The notes beneath the pieces are model-generated. The model was not told where the DNA came from. It made no database searches and worked only from the letters and a program-made list of their open reading frames with translations. From assembly GCA_900708905.1 (NCBI GenBank), contig CAADRB010000010.1, positions 2,762,629-2,826,628 on the forward strand: a DNA stretch of 64,000 nucleotides. The letters run 5' to 3'. The DNA comes from Hymenolepis diminuta (taxonomy: Eukaryota > Platyhelminthes > Cestoda > Cyclophyllidea > Hymenolepididae). This document shows positions 1 to 11,740 of the stretch, one piece after another (position 1 is the first letter of the stretch; each line of letters opens with the position of its first letter). The translations under genes and the position numbers were made by a program.

Positions 1-3000
1 AAAAAAACCAAAGAAGACTGTCATTACTGTAGGAGAGTTTGAAGAGAGTGACATACTGTTGCCATTTTCCGTCTCCACGAGGTCGAAGTACAACTCCAGT
101 GATAAGAGTTGGTGGTCCCAAATCAATTTGATACCACTGCATGCCTGATGGAGAAAAGAAAACCAGGTAGTATTATGTATATCTATTTATTTATGAATAT
201 GGTATACATTATACTATTCGAGCAAGTGAATACATAGCTACAACAAAGAGAAAATAGTTTAGGGGAAGGATAGGAAGATTTAGTTGACGAGCTTTGGAAT
301 AATTACTTCTTCTCTTCTCAGTTTGAAGAACATACAGCGCAATTTTCACTTACGATCTTTTGAAGAAGTTTGCATTAAACCTTGGTGTCAATATTAAGGA
401 TGATATTCTAATATTTGTTATTTTGACTATTCTAACCTTCTATTAAACCGGTAATAGGACATTGGACGTCCTTGTTGACCATCGCACCTGAGGAACAGTG
501 ACTCTATCGATGGCGAAAGAGCATTAATTTCCTTTCCTCGAATATTCACATGCACTGGCAGCCTCGCACTTCACCATTCTCGCTTGAATTCCCATGAAAT
601 GAGGATTCATGCTATTAGAGCCAGAAATTGATACAGCAGTTGTTTAGGCCATGACAAGTTGGTCTAACCAAAGATTTCCTTGATGTCTTGATCGATTCGT
701 CGATGACTTTATACAAGTTTTAAATTATCGGGTACTGATGATTACTAATTTGTATTATATGTTTTCACTTACCAATATAATATTGCAGAACTAATGTTTT
801 CTGCCAGTAAAGAAGATTAGAACCAGTTTTAACATAATTTGAATTCAATCAGTTTCATATAGCCATTGTTCGCAGAACATTTTAGTGTTCCATTGTTATT
901 TCACGCAATTCATTAAAATCTTTATTCCATATAATTTAAAAAGAAGTGACCTGTGAATAAAAAATGAAAATATTTCTTGATAATTTCCGAACACAAAACC
1001 TGAAGTAAAAATCAGCTTCAAACTGAAACAACAATAGTGCAGGAGAACTACATCGATTAATACAAAAATGGTAGTTCCCTCATCTCAAAGACTTTCATCA
1101 GAGGGAAAAAGAATACAATTTGTCTTCCCCCCTATCAAGTGAGTTGCTTTATTGTCCTTTAACTCAACAAGTTAGACTTATAGCATTCTTTCCTAGGTTA
1201 CCTGAGTGAGTTTATTTAAACGACTAAGTTCAAGTCACCATGAGAACCTTTTTCCAAGAATAACATATATGAAACAATAAGAGGTTAAGATGTTTAAAAT
1301 GTAGCTTAGATTTTTATTAACTTCTAATCTGATCTGGAGTATTCTATTAGTCATTTTACTTGATACTGTCAAAATATACAGTGCGGCGCCTGTTTTGTTC
1401 GTTTTTTATCTGTGTTTATTGTTTACCAATTCGGCATCACTGAGCAAACCCTGTGTGCCTCTAATTTGAATATTTTAGTGTTTTACACGTTTTACCATCC
1501 CTCAGATTGTTGTTTTACATATTGTCACACATCGCGACAACCAGTCCTCTTCTCCATTGATCCCTATTCCCAGTGACCGTCTTGCCTCTAAAGAATCGCC
1601 AAATCACAAAACATGCCTTGTTTATTATTTACCATAATGACCGAGAAGAAAAATTTAGATCTCTTAATTTGTTATTTTTATTTTATTTATTAGATGTGTT
1701 AGATGTGTTTTTTGAGTATAGAGTCCTGGTGTGGATAGCGTAAAATTAAAAACTCCTTACCATTTTGTCGCTTTGCGCACCAGGCTTTATTACTATAGTA
1801 ATGTCCATCTTCAGTAGTACAGGTCTTTCCGTGTTTCTTGCTTCGTGTTGTGGAGGCCGCGTAGCGAGCGTATGGAGGGGTTCCCAGTAGTTGGCGACAT
1901 GCTGAGTAAAAGAGGAAAGAATCATACAATATTCAGTTTTCATTCTTGGCCATCAAGGATATTCCTATGATTCGATATTTAAATGCTTTTATAAAGTAAG
2001 TGCCGGGTTAAAGGAAAATTTTACGAAGGATATCACAAATCTATAAAGCTTAATTTAGAAGGGAAAGATGAAAGTTTTGGTACATTTATTGAATACCTTA
2101 TTATTGGATGTTTTTCACATACACCTATCTAAACTTGTGCAGTCGATTCACTGATTTCACTTTTACTTACTTGAAACTTGTGCATTAGAGACCTAGAAGT
2201 ACAGTATTTCAAAAATATGTCTATTCATTTATGAAGATAGACCACCATGTACTTTTTTGGACAAGCGGATACATAGGAACAGCTGTGGAAAAAAATGTGC
2301 CTTTGCTTTTTCAAAGTTCTTTTGAAGAGACTCCCATTGAATATGATATCGTCGTTAAGAATGACATTCTGATATATGACGTTTCAACTATCCTACCTTT
2401 TATAAGACTTCAAGCAACTAGAAAGTGAGCTCTGAAGGTCCTTGCCGTTAGTTGCGCCTGAAGAAAAGTGATCCTGATGATAATGCAAGTGCATTTCTTT
2501 CTTTTCTATAAACATTCGCATACATTTATCAGCTTCACATTTCGCCGTTCTCACTCTACTGGGATACATAAAAGAATGTTAAAATTCATCGAAGGAAGCG
2601 GAAGAATTGACAAAGGGATTCTGAGGTCAGACAAAACAAAACAATGCCAGCAGTGAATGATTTATTTCTATAATCATCTAACGAGTAAAGTCATCCTGCT
2701 TTCAAGGTTTGTTTACTTCCTATTCCATTGACTTATTCTGTTAAATGATTTTTAAAGAAAACTTACGTTGGCATCCGACGAGTTCGACTCTGAGGCTTGG
2801 ATGGCGATTCCAGGTGAAGGGATAGATGCGGACAAATCGGGTCACCACTGCCTCGTCCAAGTATGTGTGCTTCACCAAGTACGAATCGGTGTTGCCTTCA
2901 AAGATCTACGAGAAAATTCATTGAAATAGTTAAGAGGCCTAAAGGTGCCTCCCCTTTGTGTTACCCTTAATTCAGAATTTTATTCTCTTAATAGTTGAAA

Positions 3001-6000
3001 ATTGAATTCTGATTGGGCAAAATGATGTTTGTCAAATGATCAACTGGCCTATCATTCTTTAAGAAGAAATTTTACTGATTTTTTTATTATTTGATGTACC
3101 CTTTATCATATTTGCAGAATCGTTAAGCCGTCCATCAATTCATTTCCCATTTTGTCTTAAATTCAGGACTCAAGGCATACCCCAGATATTCCTCTCCTGG
3201 TTTGACAATGAACTCCGTTGAAATTTTAGTGAACATACTTCCTCCTTCGACTAAAATTTTATCTATATTCGGACCCGGAAGTTAAGCGATTCTGAACGGA
3301 CTTTATTGTAGCTAGGCTGCCTAAGTAGCAAGTTATTTACTGGCCTGCAGATAGAACTCAACCTCGCTCGAGAGGTGAGTCAAACGTGCATTAGTATGCC
3401 CAATAAAGAGAGAAATAGATCCTTTTGAGAACTAATAGTTTTTAGTCATAAGTAGCTGGAGGAGGGAGAGGAGAACATATCTGAGTAGAATATGTGGTAA
3501 CCAAGCTGGCACAGATAGATTGTAACCCATATCAGTGCACCACAGACCTTAACTGTTTCAAATAGACTTATATCCACAAGTTTTACTATCTCTCCAAAGC
3601 CTAGCTTTGAAACGATGAGTCCTTCTATAACTGCCAAGGTTCAAGAACTTCGCATAAATTTAATAAGAATATGGTTATATCATTTTTGGAACAAATATCT
3701 CGCTAACAAAAACAAAAGGTCCAATGCACTCTTAATAGAGTGTTTGCTAAATGCTCTCAGATTAATCGCTGAAATCTAGCGGAAATCAGTGGAAGAATTG
3801 GGAGGGAGTGTCAATATGTCTCTATGACATCTTGACGAGTTCTTAATAAGTGACAATTTTGCCAATCAAAACAACCTAGAATAGCTGCGTATTCTTTCGC
3901 AGGTGGGTAAATACTAGACAAAAATTTCTTTTCTTAATAAAAACAAAATCTGTCAACGCAATCTGACGTATGCTTTCTAAGGCAAGGGATATAATTTCCA
4001 TAGTAGAAGGAAAATTTTAAATTTTAGGCAATCAGTCTCCCCTCCAGCATTTGTTTTTATATTACTTTGATAAAAAACGTTCTGAGCTTTTATTTTTGAA
4101 ATTATAAGAAATATGCAACAAATTCAAATTCAAATGCACTTCTGTGGTAAATAAAATATTTTCATAGGAAAACCTTTAATATTGACTAATGTTTATGGAA
4201 AACCATTTTATTTTTTTAATTAAAAATGATACTAAAACTGAGTAGTTCAGGTTAATCTTGATTTGAAGATACTGATTTTCCAATCCAACATCGCTCTCTT
4301 AGCCGTAACAACTTCACTGTCTTGACAGGTCTTCCGGAGGTTTTTTGCATAAAACACTCTTTCTTGTTAACATGGAATTGAGATGTAAATTTTTGAATGG
4401 ACCACTCCATAGACACTTGTATAAACATAGTATTCCGTGGTTAAGAAAACTTCTCCAGTTGTATCTTAGACAGAAATACCAACCACTGCTTTAGATTCTA
4501 ATCGTCTCAATTATTAATACGACTTCTGATAGGATATTGAACATTCATTTTCATTAACTGGATTCTCAATTTCAAATTCAAAATCAGCTTTGAGATGAAA
4601 TAGAGACGATTTCAGAAAATGCTGTTCCATTAGAATTAACTGGAGAATGTTTTCTTGGAGGAATTAGCAGATGTTGACCAAGGATGGTTCTTATATCTAT
4701 TCAAATCTTCTAGAAAACCTATTATTTGATGCTAGATATCCTATTGTTGGAATAGAGTAGCAGCTGGATAAGATTTGATTAAAACATACCCTTTGGTTTC
4801 CATAGAGATCATTCGCGAATCGCCAGAATATTCCATCGTCACTGAATGAGAGTGTATAGGATGCTACCCATTCTTCCCCATCTCCACGACCTTGTAGCAT
4901 AACTCCAGTGATCTGCAAAGGCCAAAATATTAAGATAGAGAAATTCCTTCTTTCTTAAGGGAGAAGTAAAAAAAATATTGAAAACAACAGAAAATTAAAC
5001 TTATTTACTGGGAAGTATTTATTCGGAAAAATGAAATATTTTTCCAATTCAATAATTCATAAAACATTTTATTACACATGTAAGATTATCCATTTACACA
5101 TTGAAATTAACATTTGTGAGGATTTCCTGCAGATGTTTTGCTTATTTTTCTGCTCATTTTCTTCAACTCTGCTTTAGAAACTCTAGTTAGTTAGTTTCTT
5201 ATTCCAAATTTTAACATTATTTATAACTTTTTAGTATGAATAAGTTCAGTCAGTCTTTATTTTTATTTCACATTCATGCGAGCTCTAGGGCAGTATATAA
5301 TATTATCTTCGAAATTGACGATCTCAACATATGGTCAAAGGCGGCCTGTCATTGTAGTCTGAAAATTTCGGATTGAAATTTGTTATTTTAAAAACTTTAA
5401 AATATTTTATACAGATGATTTATTTAGGGAATCAACTGAAGGTGTTTCTAATTTTAAAATTCTATAGACTTTAAATAGTGCGATGATGGCGTAGTGGTCG
5501 ATATGAATGTCTGTCAAGGCCAGAGTTTTGAGATAGAGGCTCATCGGTGTGCTGTTATTTAAAAAACGGGTCAAGAGGGGGAGGGGGGGGGGGTGCCGGA
5601 ATGCGCGTTTGCCACTAAAAGGCCTCAAGACGTAACTTTCCTGAACAAAACTTTTCGATGGGCTAGGGTTTTTATTATAAGCTTTATTTGCAATTACATT
5701 AATCGAGGTAACCATATTCTAATATCCCTTTTTCTCTAAAACAGGAATGAATAATATTGAAGCTTATTCTGAGTTCTTTCAATCAGACTTTTATATTGTA
5801 TATTTCACGACCTCTATAAAGTTCAATCTCTATGATACCGTTAAAAAATTGCAGTTGACTCAGACCTTATGGAGTCTGTACGAAGAAGGACGAATTGCCT
5901 TAACTAAGGCAATTAATAGAGCTAAAAGTCACTTTATCGTAATTTGCAATGAAAAACTCACTAATTTATAGCTGAATTTAATTCACCGTCAGACAAATTG

Positions 6001-9000
6001 CCAAGATATCAAGACCGGAGTGTACATGGATACTGATGCGAAACATGAACACATTGGTAAATACTCATCTTGAGACAAAGCATCAATTCTTCGACCTTGA
6101 GCAACATTTGTCGGTTTCCTTTTAAAAACAATTAGATGCGCATCTTGAGCAGTATTTGTACATGCTTCATCAAATATCACTTCTTTCTTCTTTCTGTATT
6201 TATTGGCTACCTTGCACTTGCCGACCTTCTCATAAGTGCAGGCAATAATTAATATTTCCTGAAAGTCATCAAACGATCTCTGATCAGAATTTATATTTGT
6301 TGCCCCATAAGAGATGAAAAGCCGTTATATAGTAAAAGTATTTCAGAAGTCCTATTTTATTTTAAGAAGGTGCTATCGATGACACCTATAAAATCAAGCA
6401 ATTTACTTAACGCAGTTTGTCGTCATTTCTATATTGTAATCTTAAATGCGTTGTAAATTCGTATATATTTAAAATGCTCATTTTTTAGTCATTAATCCAA
6501 ATTATTCTGTGCCATGTTGAAACTTACCAAAACTTAGTTTAAAATATTTCAAAGAGGAAAAAAATATGGCAAAAGAATTTTTGCATCTTGTAAAGGTGGA
6601 TCTAATATCTTTCACGAGGTGAAAATTTAAAACAACAACCGATAATCCCAGCTTTTTATATCATGGAATGTTCGCCAGCTCCATAAAATTAGCTTTTGGA
6701 ACTCCTAAGTTTTTAAAAACAAAGAGGAACTGAATACTAATGAACACTAAATGTTTTGCTCTAAGTCTACCAGTCTTTGAATACCATGGAATTAGGATAT
6801 AAATGTGGAATTTTTAAGCGAATTCCAACGATCAATCTTGCTCGACTATCAATCGAATGCGTTTAATTCTGCTTAATTTTAATCGAAATCAACGTAATTT
6901 CGGCGATCCATTCAGTTTTCGCAGTTAATTCTGTCCTTCTTTCTTTCTATCGTGATTTTAAAAATTTGTACTAAAGTTGAAAGTCTGAGAAATTGGATAC
7001 CCGAGGTGAAGGTTAAATAGTTTTCTTTTCGAGTCGAAAGTTAGAGAAATGGGTCCGCTACGCTCTCACGCAGTTAGGGGTCTTAGCAACATCGTGTTAG
7101 GCATGCTCTTACGCTTCGTGCCATCGTCATTTGCTTTCAAAGGTCATTTAAGAACTCGGGTCACCTTAGAAAAATTAAGAGAAACTGACCATATTTTGAT
7201 TATGTAATTGAGCATTAAAAATGTGTTAAAGCATTCTGAGACTTAGGATTGTGTTCAGAGTTTAGTGCAAATATCCATAATCAAAATAGCCTGGCAGAAC
7301 TGTACATATTAATAAATAGCATACAAGTAATTCCTCTATTTAAACTAAAATGGATCTTCACGAATGCCAAATAAACAGGTAGAATGCAATAATGAGTTTG
7401 AATAATTCGAATTTCTGTCAATCAGCTCCGAATTTTGTATTTAAAGCAGTTAAGTCTACTTTTTGACATGGTAGTATATGATGAATTTTTGTATAAATTG
7501 TCCTCAGTTTGCGATGGACGCTTTCTGTTAAATGCACACATCATTAAGAGGCGTCTATAACTGTTTTTTGCAATTCCATTTGGATTTATAATGCTTAGAT
7601 CACCTTTAACTCACAAACGTTCATAATAATGTCATTACTCAATTTTACTACCACTGATAGACTGATCACCACAAATCCAGAGTGTCGACTAATTTATGAA
7701 TCCACTTGTCTTATTGAAGAATGTTAAAAATATGTGAAAGAAGAGTGGTTGCGAAATCATATAAAAGTATATTATTTAGATCTTCCATAGAGAGAGGATT
7801 CTATGTAAATGAAATCAGTCTGATCAAAACTACTATTGAGTAAAGAGACGAAACAAGCAGAGTGGTATTCCCATAATTTTTAAACTCTCTCTTTTTAAGT
7901 GTCTCATTTCAACCCTATTAAAATTTAGAATTCTTTCTAATTTTAAGTGTTTATATGTTTTGGATGTGATTATATGTTGTATTTTTTGCTTTGCCAAGGG
8001 CAATATTGAAAAGATGAATAATAAACCCATGTTAATCTTAATTTAATTTTAACAAATCAGATGACTAGGTATTTACTTGAGACAAATGACAGTTGGTTGA
8101 ATCCGAAAAATGCTAATCACTGATGTATGATGATGTAAAGGTCAACTACTCAACACAATTCAGAACTGTCACCAGAAAATGCGTTTTAATAAAATTCACC
8201 CACTCTCCTAAATTGCGTTGTTTCAGCAATACAAGATTTTATTTAAAATTTTACTACAAACAATTCATATTTGGCATCCTTTTTATTATAATCAATTCAA
8301 ATCCGATCAACTCATCACAACAATAACTGTGCTCATGTACACCATAATACCATTAAATTCTCCGGAATCGTGTTTTTTTTACTTCTCTACATAATACGAA
8401 ACGTAGTGCATTAAAACCTTCCGCGAAGCCCATTTGTACTTGAACCCACTTGCGCTTGAGTAAGGGCAAAATTGGTCGGGCAGTTGTTGGTGTACATTAT
8501 ATAAAATTAAGATAATACGCTGTTTATTATCTGATAACCCCTTTATTTCATTTGTACCTTCAGCTAAAGAAACGCTATTTATTCCCTTACAAGAATGTCA
8601 AGAAAGTTTAGTTTAATTACTCATAATTTGGATGAAATTTGTTAGCTGAATATTCTTTGGTTATGTATAATATTTGATTAACCAAGAGAAAATTACCTTC
8701 ACACGAAAAAAAATCAATAGAAATTACGCATATTGTCAATAAAACTCACAGTAGCTCGAACTCCAAGGCCAATTTGTAGCCATTCAGTTGAGGATTTATA
8801 TTTTGGGCACCAAGCCAGACCATTGGTTAGAAAAGGACGAGCGTTGGTTGGAGAACAACTGTTTATTGCCCAACCGCCTTCGTCCATGTAAGAGGATGCT
8901 GAGATTTGTGTATCGGTGATGGCTCCAGAGATCATTCCAAGTGGATCATCTTGTTCACAGGCTGCCAAGTATCATAACTATTTAATTTTAAATTATCTGC

Positions 9001-11536
9001 ATGGCCATCATTTAAAGCTGTTTTACAAATAATCGATCTAAACAAGGAGGGGAGTATGCTTGAGAGTTCGAGGCAATAATAAAAGAGCTATAGAATTCGA
9101 AAATGGAAACGTCTATTATCTGTTTATACTGCTGTTAGTTTAGATTGTCTAATTCTACTTTATCTAAACAGGTATCCATTATCTAACCTCATCCTCAATA
9201 TCTTCTTACTCCAACGACTGGATGCGTATTGATGTGTTTTGATTTCATGACATTTGAATTAACACGTGTGTTCGTCAGAGCTATGTCACCTCCACGATAT
9301 GGTTTTTCTCCATCGCTCACTATGCATACAAATCCTTATCACATCCTTCAATGCCTAAAATAATGTATATGGTGGCACAAATATTTTAATAGTGGTTATT
9401 ATTACCCAATTTGTTAGCACAGTTTATTCTCGACTGTTCAGCAGTGATGCAATGATCTTGTTAAAGAGGGCTAACGCTATAATCTCTTGTATGATTGGTT
9501 TATCGTAAAAAATCCCCGTAATTGCTAGTGCAGCGTTCGTTGATACTGTGTCCTTAAGGCATCCGAGTAATTTGATATTGGCATAGTATTCGCAAAAGTA
9601 GCAGACGGCTCATTAAAAATTCAAATTAGCATTGTGAGCTAATGGTAAAACAATACCATCTTAAATACCATCAATTTTCATCAAATAAATGACCCTAACC
9701 AACATCCTGGGTGGTCCAAAATCACTGATCCGGTACCAATTTGAATCCAAAACCAAAAAGATCTTCAAAGAGATCAAATAATTAATTCTACTTTGGTGGT
9801 CTAGACGTATCCGAATTAAAATTAGAAGTTTTACCAAAAGAAAAATCGGGCTTAAAATTCTTGGCTTAGTGCCACTTTATTTAAATATTTCAATTGCGTT
9901 AAAATCACCATTAACTTAAGCTTCCTGACTGTTGTATTTTCACTACTTCTTTATTATTAAACTACTAAAGCATCAGAGTTTAACAACTGGATATATCTGA
10001 AATCATATATTAGCTATAGATATTAGAGACGAACGTTGACTCTATATGACATCTAGAGAACAGATCTTAAATCTCGAAACGTTAAGTCAATGTGTAGTAA
10101 ATTATATTCATTAAGTGATATGTGGACAAAGTCATGACTTGTGAATCCAAATGAAGCAAAATCGAATTACTTATTTGACTTCTATTCTCTCCATCATTGT
10201 AATCCCCTCTCCTCAATCCGTTACCTTAAATATGCCACAATTCCCACTTTAAATGTTCGCTCCGACATGGGTAATGACAATATAGTATTTTGCAGTCTGT
10301 AGTTAATCATGTACATTTATTTTGTTTTAGGTCATGCAATTCGAAAAACTACTTATAAGGTATCTCTTCATTTATTTCTGAGACTATTTAACGTTGTGTG
10401 AAACTCGAAATAAATCGGATTTAGCACAAATTGAGAAGATGAGAAAATCAGCAAAACAAAGAATAAATAATGAGATTTTACACCGTGATCCCCTCCAAAG
10501 ATCTTCAGAAACTTTTTAAGTTATCGCCATGCTATGAATTCAGAAATCAGTCATTCGTGATCAAAGAATGTGAATGAACACAATAGAATTCCACATTCAA
10601 ATCCATACATGAATTATTAAGAACCCAAAGTCAAATGTCCTCGAGTGTGGCTCTGAAGGGTTTAAGAAACTAAGTGAAAATCAATTTTCAAACAAATTGG
10701 AAAATATGAAGTTATATCCTGATCGCCTTATAGAGGTCACTACAAATTAAATGGATCCCTAAAATTATAAGTTTCCTATTTCAGCTGATTGGGTTCTAAT
10801 GACGAAGAAATGTAATAAAATGCCTATTATCCCACTCATGTTTTCAATCTTGTCAAATCAAAATATTTTTTTAAGAAAAAAGACCAGTGAGTTATGCGCT
10901 AACTCAATTTCGAAGAAGATTTTGTTTTTATGACGCTCTCGAATATTAAAAAAATCCTGGTATTTGTTTTCCAGTCAGAGTTGAATGGTTAAAAATTATT
11001 AAGCGCGGTAGATTATACTCCCTTTAAAATAAAAAAATTTAAAGTTATTTATTCACTTATCCGAATAATATAATGTGATTTTATAAATTAATCAACTTAT
11101 TAGTCTATTGTATCAATAATATTCTCTGGCAATTCTTTCCTTTCGCTGAATATCACTAATATGAATACTACATCTTATGAATTACTCCTTAAAAAGATCA
11201 TTTATTTACGTTTAGCAGGTTAAAAATTGTTTAAGAGATACAATTAGTTCAATTTAATAACTAATGAAATGATATCTGTATATTTTAACAATTCCACAGT
11301 AGTGAATTTATCCTTACCATGCGAGTAATTTGTTTTAATTTCAGGAAAGAAAATTATTGCTGAGGTAACTCACCGTCATAAGCGGGATCGTAGTGGTAGT
11401 TAGCACCAGGAGCACCTCTGTCCATACGCATGACATTTTGAGAATCCCCGAGCACATTTAGAGGAATCAATTGAATCAAATTTGATAATAGAAAAAGAGT
11501 TGAGATAACCGAGAGCAGTGGTGAACCTCGTCGCAT
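1..11536 (-). CDS. Secreted or membrane protein with tandem F5/8 type C (discoidin) domains, 5' part only
   Basis: Probable extracellular adhesion or receptor protein. Exons on the minus strand are 11536-11374, 8961-8750, 4912-4790, 2905-2767, 1901-1761 and 144-1; all have GT-AG borders, phases agree, and the gene continues past base 1. I start at the ATG at 11536 because the open frame upstream has no other ATG. Residues 1-30 form a signal peptide with a long hydrophobic run. Domain 1 runs from Cys56 to Cys211, with PLGMISGAITDTQISASS, WLQIGLG, ITGVMLQGRGDG and a closing RVELVGC. Domain 2 starts at Cys214 with AWCAK, WYQIDLGPP and ITGVVLRPRGDG, and is cut off by the window edge. The double domain recalls lactadherin/EDIL3 or neuropilin-type proteins. 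Neurexin IV and DDR receptors have one classical copy, so the family cannot be fixed without the C-terminus. Introns are 0.9-3.9 kb, much longer than in the neighbouring genes. Confidence 0.85.
190..710 (+). repeat. Dispersed repeat family 1, copy A
   Basis: This copy aligns along nearly its whole length with the copy at 29,355-29,850. Shared blocks include an ATACATAGCTA-like segment, GAGAAAATAGTTT, AATATTAAGGATGATATT and a TTGTTGACCATCGCACCTGAGG-type block. Three further copies lie in this window, all in the same orientation. It sits in or next to the intron before the last visible discoidin exon. No coding frame or terminal repeat was recognised. Confidence 0.7.
2222..2640 (+). repeat. Dispersed repeat family 1, copy B
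   Basis: It shares the core AAGAATGACATTCTGATATA..GACGTTTCAACTATCCT followed by a CTTTTATAAGACTT block with the copy at 29.4 kb, and then the GGTCCTTGCC..TGCGCCTGA segment. Short open frames inside it come from the repeat and are not genes. It lies in an intron of the discoidin gene. Confidence 0.7.
5480..5552 (+). repeat. tRNA-like SINE head, copy 1
   Basis: TGGCGTAGTGGTC fits the RNA polymerase III box A consensus. About 35 nt further on is a degenerate box B (GTTTTGAGAT). CGATGA at the left end can pair with TCATCG at the right end, giving a six-base acceptor-like stem. A similar sequence is at 57,293. The T arm does not fold well, so this is a SINE head or tRNA relic and not a working tRNA gene. 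Confidence 0.4.
5575..5593 (+). repeat. G-rich low-complexity tract
   Basis: A purine run ends in eleven consecutive G. It follows directly downstream of the tRNA-like sequence and may be part of the same insertion. Confidence 0.8.
5868..5971 (+). pseudogene. Fragment resembling the SF1 helicase motif VI region
   Basis: The peptide LYEEGRIALTKAINRAKSHF continues with IVICNEKL and a stop. This resembles the end of UPF1-like superfamily 1 helicases (R-x-VALTRAK-x-x-hhIhGN). No other helicase motif precedes it on this strand, so it looks like a relic. It lies in a discoidin-gene intron, beside an oppositely oriented second fragment. Identification is from the motif only and could be chance. Confidence 0.35.
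5989..6300 (-). pseudogene. Fragment resembling the SF1 helicase Walker B region
   Basis: About 100 codons are open, reading ILIIACTYEKVG, then a basic stretch, then KEVIFDEACTNTAQDAHLIV. This resembles the CTT..G / hhhDEAxQxTEPE segment of UPF1-like helicases. Walker A and the downstream GDxxQL motif are missing, so it is probably a relic. It points away from the motif VI-like fragment only 17 bp away, which suggests an inversion or two separate insertions. Confidence 0.35.
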
Positions 11537-11740
11537 GGTTGTTGGTTCTATGTTACTTAGTAAGTTGGTCGGTCTTTTTCGCAATATCTTTTTGTCGGCC
11601 GCAGTTGCAATTTAAGTGCGCATTGCTGTGGTTTTCCAGCCACCTGATTGGCTCCATCCGGGCGAACTAACGCACCATGCGCTCACTTTTGCAATAGGTC
11701 ATCGAGGTAGACTTATTTAAAATGCGCAGAACTCACTTCT
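11537..11740 (-). promoter_or_regulatory. Candidate promoter of the discoidin gene
   Basis: This interval directly upstream of the ATG is richer in GC than its surroundings. Read on the minus strand it has an inverted CCAAT box (AGCCAATCAG) near 11,645-11,654 and a TTTTAAATA TATA-like element near 11,715. Both matches are short and could be chance. Confidence 0.35.

Noticed and set aside
5407..5715. 102-codon open frame on minus
   Set aside because: It reads through the G-run and the tRNA-like repeat, so it is an artefact of repeat sequence.
11537..11584. Extended N-terminus of the discoidin protein (16 more codons)
   Set aside because: The extension begins with TTG and would bury the signal peptide. 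The ATG at 11,536 fits better.
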